Source of the DNA: Clostridia bacterium
GTDB taxonomy: Bacteria > Bacillota > Clostridia > RGIG6154
Assembly (NCBI GenBank): GCA_017410375.1
Contig: JAFQQW010000016.1
Span: 62,001-126,000, forward strand
DNA length: 64,000 nucleotides
Direction of reading: 5' to 3'
Below are positions 1-10,900 of this stretch, one piece after another. A program made the translations under genes and the position numbers. The notes under the pieces are model-generated. The model made no database searches. It saw only the letters and a program-made list of their open reading frames with translations, and was not told the DNA's origin. Each line of letters begins with the position of its first letter. Positions within the stretch are counted from its first letter, which is position 1.

Positions 1-933
1 ATTCCGGGTCGCATAAGCACGGATGAAGCAGATATTGCACGAAAAGCAACTGTTACTGCTTCTTCTGAAAATCCGAACGAAGTATATTACGCACACATCG
101 GTGATGAATCCGAAGGCTTTGAACTGGATAAACAGCGTGCAACCTTCTTCGCACGCGATGTTGCAGATTACATTGGAAGCGTTTGGACAAAACTTACCAA
201 CAAAACAAATGAAGAAAAGAAAGTTCTTTTCCATGTATACTTACAGGCTGACCCCGATGGTTTCTTAGAAGATCAGCCCATTCGTGATTGCGAAATCACC
301 TTACCGCCCAACTCTACTGATTGGTATGAAGTTAAAATCGATGTAACCACAAAACTGCGTTATCTTTGGATGTGGACCGACAAAAACCTCGGTGTGTGGT
401 GGCATACATATACCGGTGCCGCTCTTGATCACACCCACTCCGAACGTGAAACTGCCGATCAGGTGTTTGACAACATGCGCTTCATCACCCATTGCGTAGA
501 ATTGAAAAAACCTGAAATTTATATTGCGAACTGCTCAGCAAGCAATATTATAAACGGTTATTCCAGAGCAAACGACCACATTGACTACGAATGGGTTTCC
601 GACCCGGATCAGGGACTTCCCCAGTGGATTGAATTGAAGCTTGATAAACAGCAGCCTATCAATAAAATCCATGTTACATTAGATACCGACATGACAAATC
701 CATCTATGCTCCGTTGCTACGAGGATTATCCGCACACTTTAGTTCGTGCATATACCGTCGAGGTAAATGATGGAGAAAAATGGGTTCAGGTTGGTGATGT
801 AAAGGATAATTACATGAGAAGAATTGATCACAAATTTGATACAATTAATGCTACAGCCGTTCGTATTAACGTAACTGAAACCGGCGACAACGCAACAGCA
901 AGAATTTTTGAAGTTCGTATTTATAATGAATAA
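1..933 (+). CDS. C-terminal part of a protein with a discoidin-like tail (5' end outside window)
   Basis: Frame 1 is open from base 1 to the stop at 931-933, so the visible 310 residues are the C-terminal end of a longer protein. The opening residues IPGRISTDEADIARKATVTASSE resemble the linker that follows the catalytic part in FAD-dependent oxidoreductases of carbohydrate loci, but the catalytic part is outside the window. The last 140 residues (from PEIYIANCSASNIINGYS to the end) look like an F5/8 type C (discoidin, galactose-binding) beta-sandwich: solvent-facing WIELKLDKQQPINKIHV, TLVRAYTVEVNDG and a final ARIFEVRIYNE strand. It probably binds carbohydrate or a surface. The gene ends in an intrinsic terminator. 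The discoidin-like fold is fairly clear; the identity of the whole protein is a guess. Confidence 0.55.
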   Translation: MPGRISTDEADIARKATVTASSENPNEVYYAHIGDESEGFELDKQRATFFARDVADYIGSVWTKLTNKTNEEKKVLFHVYLQADPDGFLEDQPIRDCEITLPPNSTDWYEVKIDVTTKLRYLWMWTDKNLGVWWHTYTGAALDHTHSERETADQVFDNMRFITHCVELKKPEIYIANCSASNIINGYSRANDHIDYEWVSDPDQGLPQWIELKLDKQQPINKIHVTLDTDMTNPSMLRCYEDYPHTLVRAYTVEVNDGEKWVQVGDVKDNYMRRIDHKFDTINATAVRINVTETGDNATARIFEVRIYNE

Positions 934-943
934 TTGAGTCTGC

Positions 944-973
944 AAAATAAGCATCTTTAAAGATGCTTATTTT
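944..973 (+). terminator. Intrinsic terminator after the partial gene
   Basis: Twelve-base perfect stem (AAAATAAGCATC / GATGCTTATTTT) with a TTTAAA loop, ending in a T-rich tract, 11 bases after the stop codon. It separates the partial gene from the GH3 gene. Confidence 0.8.
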
Positions 974-1007
974 GACTTTATAACAAAACAGTGGTGGAGG
1001 CGTAAAA

Positions 1008-2231
1008 ATGTTAAAATCCAAACGTGTTGTTTCAGCTGTTGTTTTACTCGCAACGATATTTTTCAGCTCGTGTACACAACACACATCCTCTCCGATAAAT
1101 TCCGAGGTTGATTCACATGAAACGATCATTGTTGACAACAACGAGCACGATGTTTACCTCTCAAAAAAAGGCAAAAAAGCCTCTGAATTTATAGCCGGAT
1201 TGCTGAATGAAATGTCGCTGAGCGAAAAAATATACCAGATGATGTTCACAACGCCCGAAGATGTTACCGGGGTTGGTTGCGTTGTTGCTGCAGGTGAAAC
1301 GACAAAAAAAGCACTGACCGTTTATCCCGTTGGCGGAATTGTATATTTTTCTCAAAATTTCGAAAACAGAGAACAGACAATCGAAATGATTAAAAATACC
1401 CAAAACTATTCTCCCATTCCTCTTTTTATCAGCGTAGACGAAGAAGGGGGCACAGTTTCAAGACTGGGTTCAAATCCGGAGATGGGCATCACGAAGCATC
1501 CGCCTATGCTTGAAATTGGTAAAAAAGCCGATTTTTCAGATGCATATACTGTTGGAAAAACGCTTGCAACAGAATTAAAAGATATCGGATTTAATGTAGA
1601 TTTCGCCCCTGTGACTGATGTTTTGATAAATACGGAAAATGTAGAAATCGGAAGCAGATCGTTCGGTACAGACCCGATTTTGGTTTCTGAAATGATTGCA
1701 AACATTGTAAGTGGAATGGAAGAAAACGGTATTTCCTCCACTCTGAAACATTTTCCGGGGCACGGAAGCACATACATTGACTCTCACACCGGCTATTCGG
1801 AAAGCACGCGTACTTTAGACGAGCTTCAAAGCAACGAATTTCTTCCGTTTAAAGCCGGCATAGAAGCCGGTGCAGATTTTATAATGGTTTCACATATGAC
1901 ACTTGTAAATGCAACTGATGAAAAAGTACCCTGCTCTATATCCGACGAAGTTGTAAACGGCTGGTTAAAGAAGGACCTCGGTTATACAGGCGTTATTATT
2001 ACAGATTCGTTTAAAATGGGTGCTATTACAGACAATTATACTACCGGCGAAGCGGTTGTGAAAGCCATAAATGCCGGAGTTGACATGATTTTAATGCCAC
2101 AAAGCTTAAACGATGCACATGATGCATTGTATGAAGCTGTACAAAAGGGAGAAATCACAGAGGAACGCATCAATGAAAGTGTTGAAAAAATTCTGACCTT
2201 GAAATACGAAAAAGGAATACTTTACAAATAA
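1008..2231 (+). CDS. Glycoside hydrolase family 3 lipoprotein, NagZ-like beta-N-acetylhexosaminidase
   Basis: 407 residues. A short hydrophobic signal ends in the lipobox FSSC (Cys22), so the mature protein should be a membrane-anchored lipoprotein on the outer face. The rest is a single GH3 N-terminal TIM barrel, the length typical of one-domain NagZ enzymes. The family motif KHFPGHG at 247-253 is followed by D258 and H260 (DSH), the His-Asp dyad that serves as acid/base in NagZ. Asp333 in ITDSFKMGAI is at the nucleophile position. Members cleave beta-linked GlcNAc, often from peptidoglycan fragments, though some act on other beta-glycosides. The ATG follows a TGGAGG ribosome site and the gene has its own terminator upstream and downstream, so it is probably monocistronic. 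Confidence 0.88.
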   Translation: MLKSKRVVSAVVLLATIFFSSCTQHTSSPINSEVDSHETIIVDNNEHDVYLSKKGKKASEFIAGLLNEMSLSEKIYQMMFTTPEDVTGVGCVVAAGETTKKALTVYPVGGIVYFSQNFENREQTIEMIKNTQNYSPIPLFISVDEEGGTVSRLGSNPEMGITKHPPMLEIGKKADFSDAYTVGKTLATELKDIGFNVDFAPVTDVLINTENVEIGSRSFGTDPILVSEMIANIVSGMEENGISSTLKHFPGHGSTYIDSHTGYSESTRTLDELQSNEFLPFKAGIEAGADFIMVSHMTLVNATDEKVPCSISDEVVNGWLKKDLGYTGVIITDSFKMGAITDNYTTGEAVVKAINAGVDMILMPQSLNDAHDALYEAVQKGEITEERINESVEKILTLKYEKGILYK

Positions 2232-2270
2232 AAAAAGCCGAATGAACGACGAATTCATTCGGCCTTTTTT
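2231..2270. terminator. Bidirectional terminator between GH3 gene and rarA
   Basis: AAAAAGCCGAATGAA / TTCATTCGGCCTTTTTT stem-loop flanked by A and T runs. It can terminate both converging genes and overlaps the 3' end of each. Confidence 0.85.
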
Positions 2271-3543
2271 ATTTCTTTTTTATCTGCTCCCAATACGTTT
2301 TAAACGCTTGCTCGTTCTTATTTTCACCATACCGGTAGTATTGTTTGTTTTTGATTTTATCAGGCAAATACTGTTGCTCAACATAATGATTCGGATAGTC
2401 ATGCGGATACAAATAGTGTTGTCCTTTGATTACATCCCCTTCCCCATCGTAATGCTTGTTTTGCAATTGACGAGGTATTTCTCCGGTATTGATGTTTTCT
2501 ATATCTTCTATCGCTCCGGCAAGTGCCATGTATGCGGAATTGGATTTCGGTGCAGTTGCAAGCAGAACCGTTGCTTCGGCAAGCGGGATTCTCGCTTCCG
2601 GAAAACCAAGCATTAACGCAGAGTCTACACACCCTTTAACAATCGGCACAGCCATCGGATAAGCTAACCCGATATCTTCTGCCGCGATAACCATCAGACG
2701 GCGACAAATAATTTGAATATCTCCGGCTAGAACAAGCCTTGCGAGATAATGAACTGCCGCATCGGGGTCACTTCCACGAATTGATTTCTGAAAAGCACTG
2801 ATAATGTCATAGTGATTATCACCGTCACGGTCATATTTCAAACTCGAACGCTGGGTCGCCTGCACTGCATCATCAAGTGAGATTTCAACTTCTGAATCCT
2901 TTGTATTAACGTGGTTTAAAAAAGAAACTTCAACTGCATTTAAAGCCTTGCGCACATCTCCGTTTGACATGTGGCTGATATGTAAAATTGCTTTTTCGCA
3001 AATTGATATTTTTTTTGCATATTCTTTACTAAGATACAAAACGGCACGTTTAATAACACCTTCCATTTCAGCAGGCTCAACGGGCTTGAATTCAAAAACA
3101 CTGCAGCGCGACAAAATCGCATTATAAATGTAAAAATAAGGATTTTCTGTTGTGCTCGCAATCAAGGTTATGCTACCGTTTTCAATGACTTCAAGCAAAG
3201 ATTGTTGCTGTTTTTTATTAAAGTTTTGTATTTCGTCCAAATACAAAATTACACCTTGCATGGCATCAAATCCGTCAAGTTCGGAAATAATCTGTTTAAT
3301 ATCCGAAACAGACGCAGTTGTTGCATTCAATTTATAAAGCTTTCGGTTCGAAACCGTTGCAGCTATATTCGCAACTGTGGTTTTCCCTGTGCCGGACGGA
3401 CCGTAAAAAATCATATTCGGAATAATACCGCTGTTGAGGATGTTGCGCAGTATTTTACCTTCTCCCAGAATATGTTTTTGTCCCGCAACCATATCAATAT
3501 TATCCGGACGGATAGAAACCGCAAGCGGTGTTTTATACCCCAT
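2269..3543 (-). CDS. rarA: Replication-associated recombination protein A (RarA/MgsA), AAA+ ATPase
   Basis: 424 residues from the ATG at 3543, chosen because AAGG lies 8 bases upstream; the GTG nine bases earlier would overlap that site. Walker A GPSGTGKTT is at about 48-56 and Walker B LYLDEIQNF at about 101-109, followed by sensor 1 (STTEN) and the C-terminal MgsA/WHIP-type tetramerisation region (SIRGSDPDAAVHYLARL and AEDIGLAYP). RarA is a clamp-loader-like ATPase that acts at stalled replication forks with SSB. Length matches the family. It follows glyA on the same strand but a hairpin lies between them. Confidence 0.95.
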   Translation of the reverse strand: MGYKTPLAVSIRPDNIDMVAGQKHILGEGKILRNILNSGIIPNMIFYGPSGTGKTTVANIAATVSNRKLYKLNATTASVSDIKQIISELDGFDAMQGVILYLDEIQNFNKKQQQSLLEVIENGSITLIASTTENPYFYIYNAILSRCSVFEFKPVEPAEMEGVIKRAVLYLSKEYAKKISICEKAILHISHMSNGDVRKALNAVEVSFLNHVNTKDSEVEISLDDAVQATQRSSLKYDRDGDNHYDIISAFQKSIRGSDPDAAVHYLARLVLAGDIQIICRRLMVIAAEDIGLAYPMAVPIVKGCVDSALMLGFPEARIPLAEATVLLATAPKSNSAYMALAGAIEDIENINTGEIPRQLQNKHYDGEGDVIKGQHYLYPHDYPNHYVEQQYLPDKIKNKQYYRYGENKNEQAFKTYWEQIKKK

Positions 3544-3556
3544 AATTCTCACCTTT

Positions 3557-3586
3557 TAAAAGAAGGGACGTATTAAACGTCCCTTT
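3557..3586 (-). terminator. Terminator hairpin after glyA
   Basis: GGGACG / CGTCCC stem between the glyA stop codon and the rarA start, with A/T tracts on both sides that give a T run on the minus strand. Confidence 0.65.
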
Positions 3587-3592
3587 TGTTTA

Positions 3593-4831
3593 TTATTCGT
3601 AAAGCGGATGTTTTTTACAAAGTTCTTCAACTTTTGCGCATACCGCATCTTTTGTTCCTTCGTAATCCGTGATAACATCCGCAATCAGATTACCAACGAT
3701 AACCATATCTTCTTCTACAAAACCTCTGGAAGTAACAGCAGGCGTGCCAATACGAACACCGCTTGTAATAAAGGGACTCTGTGTATCAAAAGGAATCGCA
3801 TTTTTGTTCGCCGTAATATGAACCGAATCCAAACGAGCTTCAAGTTCTTTGCCGGTAATACCTGTGTCGGTAAGATCTAAAAGCATCAAATGATTGTCTG
3901 TTCCACCCGAAACAAGCTTAACACCTCTTTCGGTTAGTGTTTTTGCGAGCTGTGCGGCATTTTTTACAATCTGTTCCTGGTAAGCTTTGAACGCAGGAGT
4001 CAACGCTTCACCGAAGCATACCGCTTTTGCAGCGATTACATGCATCAAAGGACCGCCCTGGATGCCCGGAAATACAGCTTTATCAATCTGTTTAGCGTAT
4101 TCTTCCTTGCAAAGGATCATACCGCCTCTGGGGCCACGCAAAGTTTTATGTGTGGTTGTGGTTACAAAATCAGCATACTCAACAGGATTCGGATGAAGAC
4201 CGGCCGCAACCAAACCTGCAATATGAGCCATATCTACCATCAGATATGCACCAACTTTTTTTGCAATCTCGCCAAAACGTTTAAAATCGATGATTCTAGG
4301 GTATGCGCTGGCACCGCAAACAATCATTTTCGGCTTGCATTCTAAAGCAAGCTTTTCAACAGCATCATAATCGATTGTATTCGTATCTTCCGTTACACCA
4401 TAAGGTACAATATTAAAGTAAGAACCGGAAATATTCACGGGACTTCCATGTGTCAGATGTCCGCCGTGCGCAAGATTCATACCCAAAATAGTGTCACCGG
4501 GTTTTAACATCGCAAAATAAACAGCGGTATTGGCCTGCGCACCAGAATGAGGTTGAACGTTTGCGTGATCTGCACCGAAAATTTTCTTTGCACGTTCACG
4601 GGCTAAATCTTCAACGATATCCACTTTTTCACAACCACCATAGTAGCGCTTTCCCGGATAGCCTTCAGCATACTTGTTGGTAAGCGGAGTGCCCATAGCC
4701 GCCATTACCGCTTCACTTACAAAGTTTTCAGACGCAATCAGCTCAATGTTGTGTCGCTGACGGAACGCTTCTGCTTCAATGGCAGAAGCTACAGCTTCGT
4801 CCTGCTTTTTAATACATTCCAAATCGTACAT
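3593..4831 (-). CDS. glyA: Serine hydroxymethyltransferase
   Basis: 412 residues, full length for bacterial SHMT. It interconverts serine and glycine while loading tetrahydrofolate with a one-carbon unit, using PLP. Visible landmarks: LIASENFVS near residue 31, the [16 protein letters not shown] signature at 51-66, and the PLP lysine K229 in [14 protein letters not shown]. The start ATG sits behind CAGGAGGAT. A consensus promoter lies upstream, so the gene is probably expressed constitutively with housekeeping control. Confidence 0.97.
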   Translation of the reverse strand: MYDLECIKKQDEAVASAIEAEAFRQRHNIELIASENFVSEAVMAAMGTPLTNKYAEGYPGKRYYGGCEKVDIVEDLARERAKKIFGADHANVQPHSGAQANTAVYFAMLKPGDTILGMNLAHGGHLTHGSPVNISGSYFNIVPYGVTEDTNTIDYDAVEKLALECKPKMIVCGASAYPRIIDFKRFGEIAKKVGAYLMVDMAHIAGLVAAGLHPNPVEYADFVTTTTHKTLRGPRGGMILCKEEYAKQIDKAVFPGIQGGPLMHVIAAKAVCFGEALTPAFKAYQEQIVKNAAQLAKTLTERGVKLVSGGTDNHLMLLDLTDTGITGKELEARLDSVHITANKNAIPFDTQSPFITSGVRIGTPAVTSRGFVEEDMVIVGNLIADVITDYEGTKDAVCAKVEELCKKHPLYE

Positions 4832-4878
4832 TTTAAATATCCTCCTGAAATAATTTCAACCAAAATATGTTATTATAT

Positions 4879-4908
4879 ATAATAGCACAAATCCCCTTCT
4901 CTTGTCAA
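4879..4908 (-). promoter_or_regulatory. Promoter of glyA
   Basis: Minus strand TTGACA (4908-4903), 18-bp spacer, TATTAT (4884-4879), about 50 bases before the glyA start. Confidence 0.75.
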
Positions 4909-4920
4909 GTTTTTACACGA

Positions 4921-4957
4921 AAAAAGAAGATTGCAAAAAGCAATCTTCTTTTTTTGC
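4921..4957 (-). terminator. Terminator after the 2307-residue secreted protein gene
   Basis: AAAGAAGATTGC / GCAATCTTCTTT stem with an AAAAA loop, A-rich on one side and T-rich on the other, directly after the stop codon at 4960. Confidence 0.85.
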
Positions 4958-4959
4958 GA

Positions 4960-7900
4960 TCATTGAACCGCAGGAACTACAAAATCAGCCAAAGGTTTAA
5001 GCTTTTTATTCCATACGAACAATTTGTATGTTACACTTGGTTTTCGGGTCGGATTTACAATTGTTACAGTTTTGGTTTCGTTAGTTCCGACAGAAACCGG
5101 ATACGGAACAATGCTGTCCAGCTTACCTGTTGCCGTATTATAACCGACAACATAGATAATATTGTTGCCTGCAAAAGAGCTATCCATAGCACTATTAAGC
5201 ACAATCTGACTTTCCTGCTCACCGATTATATAGGAGTATGCGGAAGCAGACGCAACAATTTCCGAAGATACTTTTGTTTGGTTACCAAACGCATCAACTG
5301 CAGTTACATTTACGGTGTAACTTGCGCCGGGTTTTAAGTTACCAATTTCAACACTTGTTTCAAACGTGTCGCATACGAAAATTGATTTATTATCCGAATC
5401 AAGCACCTCAACCTTGTACGCAAGAACTTCACCGGCACTTCCGGAGCCTGCATCCGTTGCTTTAGTCCAACTCAGAACACTATTTGCTGCACCGGCTTTG
5501 TACTGAATATTTGCGTTAAATGTCGGAACGACAAAGTCTGTGTACTGCGGTTTTAAAACGTTTTTATAATTGTCAACCCATCCGGAGCCGCGTGTCGCAA
5601 GACCGCCATACAGAAGCTTGGTTATATCATATCCAATATCGTCAGTAATGATAAGGTCGTTAAACCAGTTGCTTCCACCGAGTGTATATACATCAACCGT
5701 ATGTACACCAGGTTCAAGATACACAGCAGGTGAATAACCCCAAAGATGCGCAGTAGTACGAACAACGCTGTGCGGATAATTTTTGCTCAAATCACTTGCA
5801 GGAGTTGTTGAGCCTGCTGTGCTGAACTCATGCGGATATTCTGAGCCGAAAACATAGGCGTTTGTGCCGTATGCATCCGTACCGTTATAAGATGTACCCT
5901 TGTTCCACTCAACCAAGCCATCTTCGGTCAATGCTTTTCCGTCAATCAAAATAAACTGTGTTCTTCTGCTGTCTGTATAAACCTCACCTGTGTTATGTGC
6001 ACGAAGATATGAGGAGATAAATTGATAAAAACGTGCTTCATTATCTTCGTTTTCCGGAATAACAAACTCACCCGAGAATGCTTTTAGAAACGTTGTGCTA
6101 TAATTGGAGTAATAATTGCTTTTATCTCCATTAAATAAGTCTGTGTCATTTTTATTTGCAACACTTGCGTCTCTGTTGAAGTTATCCTGTGTCATCAGAA
6201 CAAAATAACCGTCAGGTAAAGCTTTTGCCTGTTCGGCTTCCGCAACAGAAGCATAGACACTTCCTGTATTCAAATGCGCAAACGTTTCCGGACGAACCGA
6301 AGCGGTTAATTTCTGTACGGAAATCGGTTCAGATAATTCAGAAAGATTTCCGTGATCATCCTGCACGGAAACCTGAATTTTATCACCGTCTGAAAGTCCG
6401 GAAAGTGTAATCGTTCCGTCTGTAAGCTCTTTAACGAGATATGCATCCTGCAGCTTCGTACCATTCACATGCACATATGCATACAAGTTGTTCTTTAAAT
6501 CCGCTTCACTTAACCTGATTACGATATCATCGCTGTTATAAGTTGTAAACACAGGTGAAATGACAGGCTTTGATGCCTTCAAAACCATATAGCCTTCCAG
6601 AAATGCCTTTAACCCGGAATCAGAAGAGCGGAATTTAAAGATATCCATATTTTCATAGCTTCTGTAAGCTTCAAGCATTTCTACAACCTTGTGATCATCT
6701 GTCAGCAGGAAGAAGTCAAAACCACCATAAGGCCCAAAATCAAATGTGATTTCCGCAACACCTTTTTCAAGCCGAACCGGAACAGGTGCCATTACACCTA
6801 AACCGCAATCCCAGTAATCGTCTGCAATGATTTCATCATTTTTTGCCTGAACGTCAGCAGAGTAACCAAATTTATATGCATTTCCACTTGTATCCGTTAC
6901 AGTCTGCGTTTCACCGTTCTGCGTAATGCTTAACTGAACAAAACGTTTGTTGGCGTACGTGGAATGCCCTGCACGCATATTTCCGTAAATGTAGTAAGAC
7001 CCATCTTCTGGAACGGAAATCGTTACGGTTGCATCTTCTGCATTCTGTGCATAGAAACCATAATCATTTAAAATGTAGTCATCATGATCCCAACTGTTTC
7101 CGGGCGCGCTGTCGCTCATTTGTGCCTGTACGTTAGAGCCGGTTAAAAGAATGGTATTTCCGTTAAATTCTTTTGCCTCACCGTATTCAAGCTTCATCGG
7201 TGTCAAAGTATATTTTTTAGAAGTTTTAGCAAGTGTCCCCTGTTCGTCATATACTTTTACAATGTAATGAATTGGCAATTCAGAGTTTGCGTCAATTGCC
7301 TCAATCGTCTTTTCAAACGGATAAACGCTGTCTGAAACCTTAAAGGTTGAACTTGAATCGCCAAAAGAATATTCTATTTCTATTTTAGAAACGCCATCCA
7401 TCGAAGTTTCATCTTTAAAAGTATTCTGTACAAAAATGTGCGCAAAGTATATGTTCGGCTTCATCTGAAGCAAGAAACCACCACCGGTAACATCTGAATG
7501 TGTCACCTCTGTTACTGTATCAGCAACCTGCGTATAGTTATTGTAAGCGAAAGAAGGATTTGTGATTTCTTCACTGTAAAGTATTGCTGCAACTAAGTCG
7601 TGCCCCGGAATAGTAGCAGTAAATTTACCGTTTACAGCATCCACATACTTAAAGCTTCCGTCGCTGTTGTACAGACGAACTTTACCCGTGAAATCAGAAT
7701 CAGCCTTATTTCCAAGCTTAACCTCAGTTGTAAGTGCTTTGTCAGAAGCGTTCATAAGTGCGATACCCATCACACCGTCTTTTCTTGCTGCAATCCAGTC
7801 AGCGTTTACAGAAGAAACATTTACAACATCTTTGTCAATCCAGAGCCACATATTGTCTTCGGCAAAGAATTTGCCCGGTTCATGACCGTACTGATTGTTG

Positions 7901-10900
7901 TTAAAGTATGCGTACCCCTGCTGGCGGATAGACGGGAATTCAATTTGCTTGTTCGACCAGTTCCATGCCTGCGCCACAACAAAGTCTTCGATCATAGACA
8001 TAAAGGGCGGAATATGATGCCAGTATACACTCGAAATATCAACAGGAGATTCTCTGTGATAATTTTCTTTCATCTGCAGAGTAACAAATCTGTCTAAGTA
8101 GTAACCCGGATATGTTCCAAAACGACCGACAATTGCATTACGCGAAGCCGCTTCAAACAAATCATTACCGGTATATTCTGCAAGACGCATCATGTCAGGC
8201 GCCCAGTTGGACATAATCATGTTAAGGGATTGTCCGTAGAAGGTTGAAGGCTGTTCAAGACCAATACCAACACGGGACGGCACCCACGCAGGAACAATTT
8301 CTTCCTTAATTTCATCAAATCCAAGCTGTCTTAAAGGATGTGTAGAGGAGGAAACTTCTGCCACTTCAGTCGGTTCGAAATTTGAATTCAGACCAACACC
8401 CGGACGCCATTGGATTTCGCCATGCCACCAGAAATTATGATCTTTCATAAACGGACGTGTGCCAACTGTATTTTTATTTAAAATCATGTCCTCGTTTGCT
8501 CGATCACCATCCATACCGATAGACCATACAAGTGTAAGAACAACTTTGCCTGCGTACTCTGCGGCATCTAAGTATTTCTGCTCACCGGTTGCTTCGTAAA
8601 TATCAATTAAGCCCGAAAGAAACGGCATGTAACTTACATACGCAAACGCAGAATAAGCAACCGGAGACTCGCTTTGAATGTTTTTCTCCATATACGCAAG
8701 ATAGTTATCAGCTACTTTTCTTGCATTTGAAAGATACGTTTCATCACCTGTGAATTTATACATAGCAACCAGGTCGGAAATGTGATGTCCGTCAACAGTA
8801 GTCTCAACTTCAATATTGCTTGCAAGCTTTTCAGATGCTGTTTTAGCGGTAGTAAAAGAGTTGTTACTCATTTCATACAAACCGCCAACAACCGAAGCAC
8901 CAAAATAACTTGACGGCACATTGTTAACTTTAGTCGGCCAGGAAGATGAGGAGCCGACATAACCGGCTTGTGAACCGCCGGTAGAAAGATTTGACTTAAA
9001 ATGCGTCGGTCTTGTCATTGTGGAAACAATAGTCGGGATTGCTCTTTCCCGCAGGATTTCTTCATCATCAGAAAGAAGATATCTTTGGACAATTGCCAGA
9101 GGCGATGAGTTGCTGGTAAAGCCTCTGCCTTCCATGTCCCAGAAACTCATGTTGTTGTCATCCCAACCACCGTAAAAATCGTTCATCATCAAATCGGAAG
9201 TGTTTAAAATTGCATCTGTTACAGAGTGATAATAGTTTTCACGATAATCTCTGAATTCGAATAAGTCTGTAAACACATGTTCGAATGACTCGTACCAATC
9301 TCCTGTTCTGTAAATCGGACGGAATTTGAAAGCATAGGATTCGCCAACCAAAAATTCACCGATTCGTCCCCCTTGAGCCGGTGCAACAATAGCGGGTTGA
9401 ATTGCATTCTCTAAAGACGGAACAGAACCGCGCATGGATGCGCCGAATTCGTAATCATCCTTATACACCCATCTGTTTTCAATCCAGGAGGGTTCAAAGG
9501 TAAAACCGTATGTAATCGGCTTGCCGGATACAACGGAGTTATCCTCAGGCAAAGAAACCGACACCATAGGTGTATACATATACTGTTCTGTAATCAAAAG
9601 CGCCTTTTCCGGTATTCCGTGTCCTCTGTATTGCATAGGTGCTAATGCATACTCGTATTCGGAATTTACAAACTGCTGATGTGTCGGCACAACAACAGAA
9701 TAGTGCCCACGTTTTTTAGCTGTAAAGGAAAATGTTACTTTCGGTTCTTCATCGCTTGCAGAAAGCTCCCACACTTCTTTAGCTTTAATATAGTCATTTT
9801 CATAATTTACCGTAACTTTATTGGTTGCAGTTTGTTCCGCAGAAACAGGAATCAACCACTGCCCCTTACCCATTCTGGTCAAATCGGTTGTGCTGTAACC
9901 GTATGCAGGTTCATTCACATGTGCCACGTAGTCATATGTGATGGGATGCGGATAACCGGTGGTTGTAACCGGAACTGTCCCTGCCAAACTGTTTTCCAGT
10001 GCAGTACCGCCCAACAAAGAAACTGCAGTATTATAGTTTGTAAGCTTTGCTATAATCGTATCTAAAGCAGCCGTATCTTTAGCAGGAATCAATGAGAAAA
10101 AGCTAGTGCGCATGGGCGCATCGTTAAAAGAGGTCATTTCAACTTCAACAATGCCTTTTTTCAAGTATACCGGATCGGTATTATAAGAAAAATTATATGA
10201 TTTCAATGCCGCGTTTGTTGTGTTGAAATAATGCGTTGCTCCGCCGGTTTTCAAGTAAGACCCGTCAACTTTAACGGTATATCCTCTTTTATAGTTTGCA
10301 TCATATGCAAAACCACGGGTTACACCGTAATAATAACCGTCTGCAGGAATGTTAAGCTTTACCTTTACAGTTTCTCCCTTTACGTTGTAAACCATTGTGC
10401 TGCTTGCATCAAATTTGCCGATATTGGTCCACATTTTTTCGTTTGGAATTCCCCAACCGGTGTCCCCGCTCCAGTCACCTGCACCGTTTGTCATAGGTGC
10501 AATCTGTGACATTTGAAGCTGCGGACTGCCACGGTCATGTCCGATGAGAGAAGCAGATCCATAGCGATAAAGTTGACGAACAAACAAATCACTTCTGCTT
10601 TTTAACTTATCGCCTTTGTAAATAACATCATTCTGTACAAAGCTGTTCTTGCCATCATTTACATTATAGAAATTGACAGTAATATTTTCGTTCGAAATAC
10701 TTACAGTAGAAGATGGTGTCAAAGAAGAATCCTGAACAAACGCAGGCAACGTCATGATATCGTTATTGTCTGCAGTTAAATTTAGAAAATCATATTGTGT
10801 TTTGAAAGTATCTTCATAGCTGCTCGGTTGCGCAGAACCTTCCTTTGTGATATAAATACAGTTCAGTCTTGGGAAATATGCATAAAGATCTTTTAAAACA

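Noticed and set aside
2242-2616. Plus-strand open frame of 124 codons opposite rarA
   Set aside because: Fully inside the well-supported rarA gene on the other strand.
6189-8097. Plus-strand open frames opposite the giant secreted protein (for example 7600-8097)
   Set aside because: They are shadows of the 2307-residue gene; their residue make-up is not protein-like and they have no start signals.
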